From Clostridia bacterium (GTDB taxonomy: Bacteria; Bacillota; Clostridia; Oscillospirales; CAG-382), in contig JAFOBR010000088.1 in assembly GCA_017381715.1 (NCBI GenBank), forward strand, positions 1 to 32,536: 32,536 bases of DNA, in the 5' to 3' direction. Every line of letters begins with the position of its first letter. Positions within the stretch are counted from its first letter, which is position 1. Below are positions 8,344 through 16,920 of this stretch, piece after piece. A program made the translations under genes and the position numbers. Under the pieces are notes generated by a model. The model ran no database searches. It was not told where the DNA came from and was given only the letters and a program-made list of their open reading frames with translations.

Positions 8344-11055
8344 TTAATTTACCTCCTCGTCTTTAGCCAATTTGAATTTTGGTTTATTTTTATTTTTAAT
8401 TATTAATCCGTAAATAAGCTTTACTACCTGAGTAAATGCGTAATAACCCAGCGTTATCGCTGCGGTAATGCCGTATCCGAAAAGAGAGGGCTGTGTGTAA
8501 CCGAAAAGATTCGCAATGGGCGGTACGTATACGGCACAAGCGTATATTGCCCCGACTATCAAAGCGGATACTACAAGCTTTCTCACGCCCAAAGGCGTTC
8601 TTGCAAATAACGGCTTTTTGGATACGTTGGTTAGCCCATAGGTAATAAGAAGTAGTGCCGATGATAATAGTGCGCAGGTGTTTCCAAACAAAACGTATAC
8701 TGCTGTAATAGCACCGCCTGCTCCCAACGCATACAGAATGGGCTGAACAAAATCCTTTAACAAGGGCTTTGTTCTGTATTTCTTCATTTTTTCTGCCAGA
8801 ATATTTTTGTTTGGTGCGGCAAAAGCAAGAGATACCGCAATAATGAAATTGAATATAATTCCGCAAAGAAGCATATCCTGAAGTCTTAACGGAAAATCAA
8901 TTCCCAAAACAATGGCTGCAAGGAATGACGTCAACACAGCGGTGAATCCCACAAAAAGATATTCGGTAACTGCGTGTATTCTGGCAACGATCGCCTTTGC
9001 GGCACCGATCGCATAGGTAATGACGTGGAATCCGCCTTCCAGCATAATCACGTCGCTTTCCTGCTTTAAGGTGTCCGGAGTTTCGGTATCGCTTACAAAG
9101 GTTACGTCTGCTTCGTGAATAAGGGGCAGATCGTCTATACTGTTTGCGGTAACCGCAACGTAGTGTTTATCTGCGTGTTTGTATTCCAAAACCTCCCGCC
9201 ACTGCTCATTGTCAATACCCACGTACAGCTTGTACAAGGGCTGGTTGGCAATATAGAGTCCGGGGTCGGTTTCGCTTATACCCTCTGCGGATATGGCTTG
9301 GGATTCGTCTGTTATAATTCCCGCTTCTTTCGCAAGGGAGAGGGAAGGGTAGTAAGCATCGTTGCTTCTCAAAACCGCTTCTATTCCGGCTCTGCGGCAT
9401 TTATATACCGCCGCGGCAGGGTCTACACGGAAAGCAGAGCCCAAACCTATAAAGCCCGAAAGTATAAGTCTGCTTTCCACGGAATAATCTTGCAGAGAAT
9501 CCGCATCCGTACGTCCCGTAGCAACGGCAATAACCGTTTCCGCTTTTTTGCCCATCTCTTCCAGCGCCTCGTGCATACGGGCTACCGCAGCATCGTTCAT
9601 ACGGTATACTCCGCCGTTTTTGCGGTATCCCACACAACGGCTTATAATGGATTCGGGATTTCCGCGGACAATGACAAAGGTTTTGCCGCCGGAAAGCACC
9701 AGCGTGCGTGTAACTATATTGTCGGAAGATACCTCGGTATCTATACGGAAGAACTCGCCTTCAAGGTTGGAAATATCTGCAAGCAGAAAATCGCAGGCAT
9801 CGGCAATAGCAATATCCTGCTTTCTGCCGGTGTATTTTTGCTGTCCTCTCTGGCGGCCCTTTTCGTCTGCGTTTTTCTTTATATCGGAACACACAAGGGC
9901 GTATTTAAGCAATCTTTTGTTGTTTTCGTTTTCTTCGGCTTCTCGGATATCTTTGATTTTGCCGTCGATATACAGTTCGGTAACAAACATTTTTTTAGGC
10001 GGGAAGGCTTGTCCTTTTGCGCACATTACGGTGTCCACGTTGCCAAGCTTGCCTATGCTGTTCAGATTTCCTACGGCGGCATTGTTTTCAAGCATCTTTT
10101 CAACGCCGTAGCCCAAGGAAATGAATGTCAACGCTTTACAGCTGTCATACATCGATATGTAGCCCAGCGTGAGGGAGAGAATAAACATATCCGTAATGCT
10201 TCTTCCCGTGGCAACACCCAAAGCCAGCAATACAAAGCATATTATAACCGAAACAAAGGACATTGCTTTTCCGACACGGGAAGCGTATTTAAGCAATCCG
10301 GGAGTATAATCCTGAGAATGCTTTGTGTTTACCTTGCGGGTGAGCACGTTTTTGCCCGTTTCGCATACAATAGCCGTACCGCTTCCGCCCGTAACTACGG
10401 TGCCGGCATACACCATATTGGTGTGGCACAGCATATCGGGACGGTTATATTCGATTGCCGAGGATTTATATACCGCTTCGTTCTTTCCGTTTATGGATGC
10501 CTCCAACACGGAAAGGTGGGCGCAGGAGATAACGCGTGCGTCGGCAGGGACAATATTTCCCGTTTCCAGCGTTATAATATCTCCCGGCACAAGACCGCGG
10601 CTGTCTATAACAAACCGTCTTCCGTTTCTCGTAACGGTAGCGCGTATGGCAGAATAGTTTCGTATCTTTTCCAAAGAATGGGAAGCGGATGCCTCAAGTA
10701 CCGCATTTATAAACATAATTATAATAACGGTAACTCCCAGCACGATAAGCTCATGCCTTTCGGGCTGAAACACGTACATCAAAAAGGCAACGGCGGCAAG
10801 GAAAATTCCCATGAGCCCCTGAAGCTGATTTTTGAAGCTGGAGGTAAAGCCTGTCTTTATCTCGTCGTAAAGAGCATTTGAACCCTTTTCACGTCTTATC
10901 CTCTTTACGTCTTCATCACTTAAGCCGTCCCCAAGATTACTGCCAAGTTTTATGGCAAGCTCCTCTATATCCATGGATTCCGGTTCGAACCTATCCTCCG
11001 CCTGCTTACGGCTGTTAGAGGTTATTGTTCTTATTTTCTCGGAATAATCCGGCAT
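8344..11055 (-). CDS. P2-type ATPase-like membrane protein with all catalytic motifs replaced
   Basis: The 903-residue product has the complete layout of a SERCA/PMR-type P2 pump: cation-ATPase N-domain, M1-M2, A-domain, M3-M4, P/N domains, and six C-terminal helices. The key residues are changed. The A-domain TGES is NGKN (189-192, Glu to Lys). PEGLP in M4 is YDSCK (about 302-306). DKTGT is AKGQA, with Ala346 in place of the phosphorylated Asp. KGAPE is RGNPE. TGDGVND is TANSIDD (636-642). The frame is open throughout and keeps hydrophobic helices and linkers, so this is a maintained protein, not decay. It cannot form the phospho-intermediate and so should not pump ions. A scaffold or sensor role is inference. 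It starts 39 bases after the Clp gene, with AAAGGAG about 12 bases before the ATG. Confidence 0.88.
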   Translation of the reverse strand: MPDYSEKIRTITSNSRKQAEDRFEPESMDIEELAIKLGSNLGDGLSDEDVKRIRREKGSNALYDEIKTGFTSSFKNQLQGLMGIFLAAVAFLMYVFQPERHELIVLGVTVIIIMFINAVLEASASHSLEKIRNYSAIRATVTRNGRRFVIDSRGLVPGDIITLETGNIVPADARVISCAHLSVLEASINGKNEAVYKSSAIEYNRPDMLCHTNMVYAGTVVTGGSGTAIVCETGKNVLTRKVNTKHSQDYTPGLLKYASRVGKAMSFVSVIICFVLLALGVATGRSITDMFILSLTLGYISMYDSCKALTFISLGYGVEKMLENNAAVGNLNSIGKLGNVDTVMCAKGQAFPPKKMFVTELYIDGKIKDIREAEENENNKRLLKYALVCSDIKKNADEKGRQRGQQKYTGRKQDIAIADACDFLLADISNLEGEFFRIDTEVSSDNIVTRTLVLSGGKTFVIVRGNPESIISRCVGYRKNGGVYRMNDAAVARMHEALEEMGKKAETVIAVATGRTDADSLQDYSVESRLILSGFIGLGSAFRVDPAAAVYKCRRAGIEAVLRSNDAYYPSLSLAKEAGIITDESQAISAEGISETDPGLYIANQPLYKLYVGIDNEQWREVLEYKHADKHYVAVTANSIDDLPLIHEADVTFVSDTETPDTLKQESDVIMLEGGFHVITYAIGAAKAIVARIHAVTEYLFVGFTAVLTSFLAAIVLGIDFPLRLQDMLLCGIIFNFIIAVSLAFAAPNKNILAEKMKKYRTKPLLKDFVQPILYALGAGGAITAVYVLFGNTCALLSSALLLITYGLTNVSKKPLFARTPLGVRKLVVSALIVGAIYACAVYVPPIANLFGYTQPSLFGYGITAAITLGYYAFTQVVKLIYGLIIKNKNKPKFKLAKDEEVN

Positions 11056-11094
11056 TTTTACTGTTTTCTCCTTTCGGATAAACTTTACTTGCTG

Positions 11095-13380
11095 TTAAAA
11101 GGTTGTTATGGTGATTCCGTTTTGGTCAGCGGAAAGCGCAACTGCGGTTATCTTTAAAGAAGTGTCCTCGATAATTGCAGTGGCAACCGCATCCTCAATA
11201 TCCGTCTGTATAAGACGGCGGAGATTACGGGCACCGTATTTTTCGGAATAACCCTTTTCAACCAAAGCGTTAACAGCAGCCTCATCATAGGTGAGGGTAA
11301 TATTCTTTTCTGCCAATACCTTTTCAAGATCGCCAAGCATTATACGGCAGATAGAAGCAAAATTATCTTTGGAAAGTCTGTTGAATACAACTATCTCGTC
11401 CACACGGTTAATGAACTCGGGACGTAAGAATTGCTCAAGTGCTTTTTTAACCTTTGCTTCGTCTGAAGCTTTTGCGGTGGTCGTGAATCCTGCAGAGGCG
11501 GAAATATCCGTACTGCCCGCATTGGTGGTCATAACGATAACCGTATTTTCAAAGTTTACTGTCTTTCCGTGGGAATCGGTAATTCTGCCGTCATCAAGTA
11601 TCTGCAAAAGAATATTCAATACGTCGGGATGCGCTTTTTCTATCTCGTCAAAGAGAATTACGGAATAAGGCTTGCGGCGTATTTTTTCGGTAAGCTGTCC
11701 CGCATCGTCGTAGCCCACGTAACCGGGAGGGGAGCCGATAATTCTGGAAACGGAATATTTTTCCATATATTCCGACATATCCAGACGTATAAGGGATTCG
11801 GGGGAATCGAACAAATAGTTTGCCAGCACCTTTACAAGCTCGGTCTTTCCTATACCGGTAGGACCTGCAAATATAAAGGAAACGGGCTTTTTTTTATAGG
11901 AAATTCCCGCGCGGGAGCGGCGAACAGCCGTTGCAACCTTTTCCACCGCTTCGTCCTGACCCACAATACGGTCCTTTATGGAAGGAACCAGCTTTTGGAT
12001 TTTTTCGAATTCGTTTTCGCTTATGCTGGAAGCGGGGATACCCGTCCATATTTCAATAACCTTTGCAAGGTCTTTTTCGGTTACGGTAAGAGTATCTCTC
12101 TGTGCGGAGAGGGAATCAAAGGATTCGTTCTTTTGCAAAAGAACGGTACGGTTTTGGGCAATAGCTGCAAAATCCTCGTCTGTTTTGTCTTCTTTTGCTT
12201 CCAATGCAGCTTGCTTTTCGTTAAGCTCTTTTATCTCGTCTGCCAAAGCGTTGATTTGGTTTACTATATCCGAATTCATAGAAAGATTTGCGCAGGCTTC
12301 GTCCATAAGGTCTATCGCCTTGTCGGGCAGGTATCTGTCTGTAATATATCTTTCGGAAAGCACAACCATTCTGCGGCACATTTCATCGGAAATATGGATA
12401 CCGTGGTACTTTTCGTAGTTATCCTTAATACCCTGAAGTATCTTTACGCTGTCTTCAATGGAAGGCTCGTTTATCATGACAGGCTGGAATCTGCGTTCCA
12501 ACGCCGCGTCTTTTTCAATATACTTTCTGTATTCGGTAAGGGTGGTTGCGCCTATAAGCTGAATTTCTCCTCTGGAAAGTGCGGGCTTAAGAATGTTTGC
12601 GGCGTTCATACCGCCTTCCGCATCGCCTGCTCCCACAATGGAGTGTACTTCATCTATAACCAGTATAATATTTCCGTTTTGCTTTACCTCGTCTATAAGG
12701 CCCTTCATACGGCTTTCGAACTGACCTCTGAACTGGGTGCCCGCAACCATGGCGGTCATATCAACAAGCATAACTTCCTTGCTCTTAAGCTTGTAAGGCA
12801 CGTCGCCCTTTACTATTCTGGCGGCAAGCGCTTCCGCAACTGCGGTCTTACCTACACCCGGCTCACCTATAAGGCAAGGGTTGTTTTTCTGGCGGCGGGA
12901 AAGAATCTGCATAACACGCTCAAGTTCTTCGTTTCTGCCGATAACCTTATCCAGCTTGCCTTCTTTTGCTCTGCCGGTAAGGTCGATACAGTACTGCTCA
13001 AGATACTTTCTGCTTTTCTGCTTCTTGGCATCCTGCTTGCTTTCCTTACTCTGCTGCTTGTCTTTTCTTATATTGTCGGGAAGGTTAAGTCCTTCCTGAG
13101 AAGCGAAGAGCGGACCCAAATTAAGGGAAGGGGCTCTGCCTTCATTTTCTGTGCTGTCTCCCGTTTCCGTGGGAACAAGACCGGAAATCTCATCGGACAT
13201 AGCGTCAAATTCCTCGGGGGTTATGCCCATACGCTCAAGAATATCGTCAACGGGTTTTAAACCCATTTCCCGAGCACATTTAAGACACAGACCTTCGTTG
13301 GTGGTGCTTCCGTTTTCAATACGCTGCATATATATAACAGCCACACGCTTTTTACAGCGGGAACATAATTTCAAAACCAT
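11095..13380 (-). CDS. Clp/Hsp100 unfoldase with N-terminal zinc finger (ClpE/ClpC-like)
   Basis: The 761-residue AAA+ unfoldase is expected to form a hexamer that feeds proteins to ClpP. The N-terminus is a four-Cys zinc finger (Cys6, Cys9, Cys32, Cys35) and a charged linker to about residue 125, replacing the double Clp_N repeat of ClpC. The first AAA+ module has GEPGVGKT (172-179) and a VIDEVH Walker B (241-246). A short coiled middle region spans about 375-430. The second module has GPTGIGKT (506-513) and LFDE. An AGF sequence at 630-632 occupies the place of the ClpP-docking loop (VGF/IGF in relatives). The zinc-finger layout resembles ClpE. An AAGGAG site is six bases before the ATG. 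No mcsAB or ctsR genes accompany it. Confidence 0.9.
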   Translation of the reverse strand: MVLKLCSRCKKRVAVIYMQRIENGSTTNEGLCLKCAREMGLKPVDDILERMGITPEEFDAMSDEISGLVPTETGDSTENEGRAPSLNLGPLFASQEGLNLPDNIRKDKQQSKESKQDAKKQKSRKYLEQYCIDLTGRAKEGKLDKVIGRNEELERVMQILSRRQKNNPCLIGEPGVGKTAVAEALAARIVKGDVPYKLKSKEVMLVDMTAMVAGTQFRGQFESRMKGLIDEVKQNGNIILVIDEVHSIVGAGDAEGGMNAANILKPALSRGEIQLIGATTLTEYRKYIEKDAALERRFQPVMINEPSIEDSVKILQGIKDNYEKYHGIHISDEMCRRMVVLSERYITDRYLPDKAIDLMDEACANLSMNSDIVNQINALADEIKELNEKQAALEAKEDKTDEDFAAIAQNRTVLLQKNESFDSLSAQRDTLTVTEKDLAKVIEIWTGIPASSISENEFEKIQKLVPSIKDRIVGQDEAVEKVATAVRRSRAGISYKKKPVSFIFAGPTGIGKTELVKVLANYLFDSPESLIRLDMSEYMEKYSVSRIIGSPPGYVGYDDAGQLTEKIRRKPYSVILFDEIEKAHPDVLNILLQILDDGRITDSHGKTVNFENTVIVMTTNAGSTDISASAGFTTTAKASDEAKVKKALEQFLRPEFINRVDEIVVFNRLSKDNFASICRIMLGDLEKVLAEKNITLTYDEAAVNALVEKGYSEKYGARNLRRLIQTDIEDAVATAIIEDTSLKITAVALSADQNGITITTF

Positions 13381-13398
13381 TGTTTACTCCTTAAAGGG

Positions 13399-14109
13399 TT
13401 AAAATAACATACGAAAAATATTAAAACTACCGAAGACTTTGAAAAGGAATGTGTTTTCGGGAGTAAATCCTGCAAATATTCCGCCCAGTATGTTTACGGG
13501 AAGGAGTAATTGCACAAGGGAAACAAACACGCAGGCTTCCGCAATCGCCAGTACGATACCTACGATAATTCCCAAAAGTGTATTTGCCTGCTTTAAAACG
13601 GGAAGCTTTGTAAATTTATCCAAAAGGAATACAGCCACCGTAGCGATAATATAAACAACAAGAAAGATTACCAGAAAGGAAGCAAAAGTTACCGCCGCTT
13701 TTAAAAGCAGAGGTGCCGCTTTGCCGGCGATAGATGCCTTTATTTCTTCGTTTTTCGTATTCTTCCATTCGTCAATATCGGCTTGAATATCCTTGATATC
13801 CACACCGACAGCAGATAAAAGTGAGGTGATCTTGCCGGCATCCGCACTGTCGGACTCCTCTTGTTCTTCTTGACCGGAAACGTTATCCAGCACGGTTATA
13901 ACCGAACCGTATATCTTGTTTTCCCAGTTTTTCGCACTGTCCGTTTCCAGTACATAGTTCCTCACGGGATTAACCATGTAAAACGCGGCAATAAGTGCCA
14001 CCACAAGTACAAGGGATTTTAAAGCCATTTTCACAAATCCCTGCTTCCAACCGTAAATAATGTTGAAAACAATAATAGCGGCAATGATTATATCAACAGC
14101 AATATTCAT
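13399..14109 (-). CDS. CvpA-family membrane protein
   Basis: The 236-residue product has the CvpA fold: an N-terminal membrane pair (about 5-20 and 28-48), then two further membrane segments near 135-165 and 180-205. The opening pattern (VDIIIAAIIVFNIIYGWKQG) is characteristic. Between them lies an extra soluble stretch of about 70 residues with an acidic patch, QEEQEESDSADAG. CvpA proteins were named for colicin V production and affect envelope integrity and cell separation; their molecular role is unsettled. The ATG overlaps the stop of the DUF5711 gene (ATGA), and 18 bases separate it from the Clp gene, so the three are probably translated from one message. Confidence 0.85.
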   Translation of the reverse strand: MNIAVDIIIAAIIVFNIIYGWKQGFVKMALKSLVLVVALIAAFYMVNPVRNYVLETDSAKNWENKIYGSVITVLDNVSGQEEQEESDSADAGKITSLLSAVGVDIKDIQADIDEWKNTKNEEIKASIAGKAAPLLLKAAVTFASFLVIFLVVYIIATVAVFLLDKFTKLPVLKQANTLLGIIVGIVLAIAEACVFVSLVQLLLPVNILGGIFAGFTPENTFLFKVFGSFNIFRMLF

Positions 14110-15374
14110 TCGCTGACCTCCGTAAGCGAAGCGTCGTCAGGCTGTATTTCCGTTTCGTCCAGCGTGGAGGCATTATATACCGTAACGCCCGAATACGTGA
14201 ATACCAGCAGTTTGTCATCGGAAATGAGCATATCCATACTGTCATCGTTTGTTTGTATATCGTATACTTTTTTATCTTCGTTAAAATCGTATACGGTAAG
14301 GTTGCCCACAGATAGCATATAAAGTCTGTTTACGTACAGCAAAACGTCATCGGGTCTGGCGCCCGCTTCGGTACGGTAAACGTTATTTCCGTTGGAATCG
14401 TAAACCATCATTTCCTTGCTTTCGGAAAGACCGGAGTTATCAAAAGTAAGCATTACGTGGTTTCCGCCGAAATCGCAGTTAAGAAGGTTTCCGGAAACGG
14501 CGACCTCTTTTTTCAAAGAGTTATCTCTGCCGTAAAACCGCAACGCCTTGTCTGTCAGCACGATATATCCGCCGTCATCGGTAAAATGACAGTTAAGAGG
14601 CAGCTCGCCAACGTATCTGAAGTTTGCCAAAGGCTCTTCCGCAGTAGTGCTGAACAAGGCGGCGGAGCCGAGATAATCGCCGTTTTCGCTAATATGTGAA
14701 AGCACCAAAACCTTTTGGCCGCTTTTGTTAAGCTGCATTGCGGTGGAATATTCGGTGGGGAAATAGTGGGAAAAGGTAAGGCGGTAGTTCGCATCGTAAA
14801 CGTATACGGCGCTTCTGTAATTTTTTGCGCCGGAAAGCACTGCATAGCCGCCGTTTTCTGCGGCGGAAACTCCCAAAACGGGATAACCGAAGTTTTCGGA
14901 ATAAACGTGAGAAAAAGAGTTATAAACGTTCAGTTCCTTTCCGCCCAGATCGTATATTATCATATTCTTTCCGGCGGTAAGCAAAACGGGGTTATCGTTT
15001 TTAATGGGTGTTCTTTGCAACAGCTGTCCCGAAGTATCGTAAACGGTGAGCTGTGTTTTGCTTAATACTGCAATATCACCGCGGACAATGGCAAATCTGT
15101 TTGTGGGATCCGCATCGAAAATTATTTCCGAACCCACCACCACCTGCTCGTTCTGCTCAAAGGAAATGAATTTAAGCAGATATTTGAAATTTTCCGCCGT
15201 AAGCTCATCGGGGAAAAAGGAATATGCAAGCAAACAGAATATGATCAAAGCTATTATTACCGAAAACATACCTATTTTTGCACGGTTCGCCAAACGGGTA
15301 TAATAAGCCTGAGCCGTCGGAGTTTGCTGTTTATTCTGTTTTCTTTTATCTTTAAAAATAGAAAAAGCGCTCAT
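14106..15374 (-). CDS. Membrane-anchored DUF5711-type beta-propeller protein
   Basis: From the chosen start the product is 422 residues. A cytoplasmic, Lys/Gln-rich N-terminus (1-33) precedes one membrane helix (about 34-54). The rest is an extracellular domain made of repeated beta-blades containing segments such as VYDTSGQLL, IYDLGGKELNVY, VYDANYR and VYDSNGNNVY. This matches the DUF5711 family, common in Clostridia and of unknown function. An earlier in-frame ATG at 15482 would add 36 basic residues read from inside truA and has no ribosome site. The ATG at 15374 has GAGG five bases upstream and begins two bases after truA. Its stop overlaps cvpA by four bases. A role in envelope sensing or assembly is possible but unproven. 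Confidence 0.8.
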   Translation of the reverse strand: MSAFSIFKDKRKQNKQQTPTAQAYYTRLANRAKIGMFSVIIALIIFCLLAYSFFPDELTAENFKYLLKFISFEQNEQVVVGSEIIFDADPTNRFAIVRGDIAVLSKTQLTVYDTSGQLLQRTPIKNDNPVLLTAGKNMIIYDLGGKELNVYNSFSHVYSENFGYPVLGVSAAENGGYAVLSGAKNYRSAVYVYDANYRLTFSHYFPTEYSTAMQLNKSGQKVLVLSHISENGDYLGSAALFSTTAEEPLANFRYVGELPLNCHFTDDGGYIVLTDKALRFYGRDNSLKKEVAVSGNLLNCDFGGNHVMLTFDNSGLSESKEMMVYDSNGNNVYRTEAGARPDDVLLYVNRLYMLSVGNLTVYDFNEDKKVYDIQTNDDSMDMLISDDKLLVFTYSGVTVYNASTLDETEIQPDDASLTEVSE

Positions 15375-15376
15375 CT

Positions 15377-16108
15377 TTACCTCGTATAAACAAGCTTGTT
15401 CAAAAATAATCCTTTTGCAGGTGCGGTAATGCCTGCGTTGTTTCTGTTGCAGGATGCGGTAATTGCGGGGATATCTGTGCATTTGCTGCCGTAGGTAGCT
15501 TCAACCAGAGTACCCGTCATTATTCTCACCATGTTATATAAAAATCCGTCTGCCGCCACGTTTATTCTTATGTAATCTCCGTCACGGGTGACGTTCATAT
15601 ACTTAACGGTGCGCACCGTATCGGTTATCTTACTTCCTGCGGACATATAGGACCTGAAATCCTTTTTGCCTACAAAGTGTTGCGCAAGCAAAGCCATTTT
15701 ATCCGTATCGAGAGGACGTGGGCAATGCCACACTCTGTTATCAAATACGTTTTTAATTCTCGAATTCCATATAACGTATTCGTATTCTTTTTCTATACAG
15801 CTGTATCTGGGGTGGAAATCCTCGGATACTGCCTTTGCCTTAAGTGCGGAAATATCGGAAGGAAGAATGGAATTAAGTGCAAGGGGAAGACCGGTTTCGG
15901 AAATCTCCGCAACGTCGGAAATAACGCAAACGTATTCACGGGCGTGAACACCGGAATCGGTGCGGGAGCATCCGGTCACGTTGGGACGAACTCCGAAAAC
16001 CTTTTCGGCGGCGTCCTGCACTGTCTGCTGTATGCTTATTGCATTGTTCTGAACCTGCCATCCGCAGTATGCGGTGCCGTCAAAGGCTAAAGTTACGGCG
16101 TAATTCAC
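15377..16108 (-). CDS. truA: tRNA pseudouridine(38-40) synthase
   Basis: The 243-residue enzyme converts uridines 38, 39 and 40 of the tRNA anticodon arm to pseudouridine. The catalytic motif is intact: GCSRTDSGVHA with Asp51 as the nucleophile. Other family blocks are present, including the FDGTAYCGWQ opening, the HPRYSCIEKEYEYVIWN segment and a FLYNMVR-IMTGTLVE block. The start codon is GTG at 16106-16108; it overlaps the ecfT stop as GTGA, which indicates translational coupling. The ecfA1-ecfA2-ecfT-truA order is a conserved Bacillota arrangement. Confidence 0.95.
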   Translation of the reverse strand: MNYAVTLAFDGTAYCGWQVQNNAISIQQTVQDAAEKVFGVRPNVTGCSRTDSGVHAREYVCVISDVAEISETGLPLALNSILPSDISALKAKAVSEDFHPRYSCIEKEYEYVIWNSRIKNVFDNRVWHCPRPLDTDKMALLAQHFVGKKDFRSYMSAGSKITDTVRTVKYMNVTRDGDYIRINVAADGFLYNMVRIMTGTLVEATYGSKCTDIPAITASCNRNNAGITAPAKGLFLNKLVYTR

Positions 16109-16920
16109 AGAGGTATCACCACCTGATTAAGGAAAAATATACCTGCGCAGGCAATAATGGACATTCCAAGAAAAATATAGTCTGCAGGGCGTGTTTTTAT
16201 AACCTTCATTCTGGTTTTTCCCACACCGCTTCTGTAACAACGGCATTCCATTGCTTCTGCCAGTTCAAAAGCACGTCTGTATGCGGAAACAAACAGAGGG
16301 ACCAGAATAGGAATCAGCGCTTTTGCTCTTGCAAATATGTTGCCCGATTCAAAATCTGCACCTCTTGCCTTTTGTGCGGAGATAATTTTGTCCGTTTCCT
16401 CAATAAGGGTGGGAATAAATCTCAGCGCAATAGACATCATCATAGCGAAATCGTGAACGGGAACGCCGATCTTCTTCAAAGGAACAAGCAATCTTTCAAT
16501 ACCGTCAGTAAGGTCCAGCGGGGAAGTGGTGTAGGTAAGCAATACGCTGGTGCCGGTTACAAGGCTGGTAAGACGGATCACCATTTTAACCGCATTTTCA
16601 ATACCTTCACGGTATATCTTTATAAATTTCCATTGCCAGAGTATATCTTCGCCGTTGGCAAAAAACAGATTTATTACCGCAGTGAACAGCAAAACGAACA
16701 ACAGCGGCTTTAAGGATTTCAGTACCGTTTTCAAGGGGATTTCGGATATTATCACAAGCAATCCCGTGGCTATTACCACAAAGCCGAAGGCGAAAGCGGT
16801 TTTTGCGCACAGCACGAACACCAGATACACAATAAGCATCAGTATCTTTATACGGGCGTCCGTACGGTGCAAAATGGAATCTCCCGGGAAATACTGTCCC
16901 AGGGTTATATCTTTAAGCAT
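16105..16920 (-). CDS. ecfT: Energy-coupling factor transporter transmembrane subunit EcfT
   Basis: The 271-residue membrane protein links the two ATPases to exchangeable substrate-binding S components, giving uptake of vitamins or trace metals. It has hydrophobic helices near 29-60, about 63-85, and at the C-terminus. The two Ala/Arg-Gly coupling segments that dock on the ATPases are visible: KARGADF and CRCYRSG. No S-component gene is nearby, which fits a shared group II ECF module that serves several S subunits encoded elsewhere. An AAAGG site lies eight bases before the ATG, and the start overlaps the ecfA2 end by eight bases. Confidence 0.93.
   Translation of the reverse strand: MLKDITLGQYFPGDSILHRTDARIKILMLIVYLVFVLCAKTAFAFGFVVIATGLLVIISEIPLKTVLKSLKPLLFVLLFTAVINLFFANGEDILWQWKFIKIYREGIENAVKMVIRLTSLVTGTSVLLTYTTSPLDLTDGIERLLVPLKKIGVPVHDFAMMMSIALRFIPTLIEETDKIISAQKARGADFESGNIFARAKALIPILVPLFVSAYRRAFELAEAMECRCYRSGVGKTRMKVIKTRPADYIFLGMSIIACAGIFFLNQVVIPL

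Noticed and set aside
9115..10881. A 588-codon open frame on the plus strand opposite the P2-like gene
   Set aside because: The minus-strand product has recognisable domain order and helices across the same span. The antisense product is Tyr/Arg/Asn-rich without structure.
8344..11055. Calling the P2-like gene a pseudogene
   Set aside because: The frame is full length without stops or frameshifts, keeps the domain borders and helices, and sits in a tightly coupled operon. Loss of catalysis without loss of coding capacity points to a pseudoenzyme.
11569..13260. A 563-codon open frame on the plus strand opposite the Clp gene
   Set aside because: It is a shadow of a conserved AAA+ gene and lacks a start signal.
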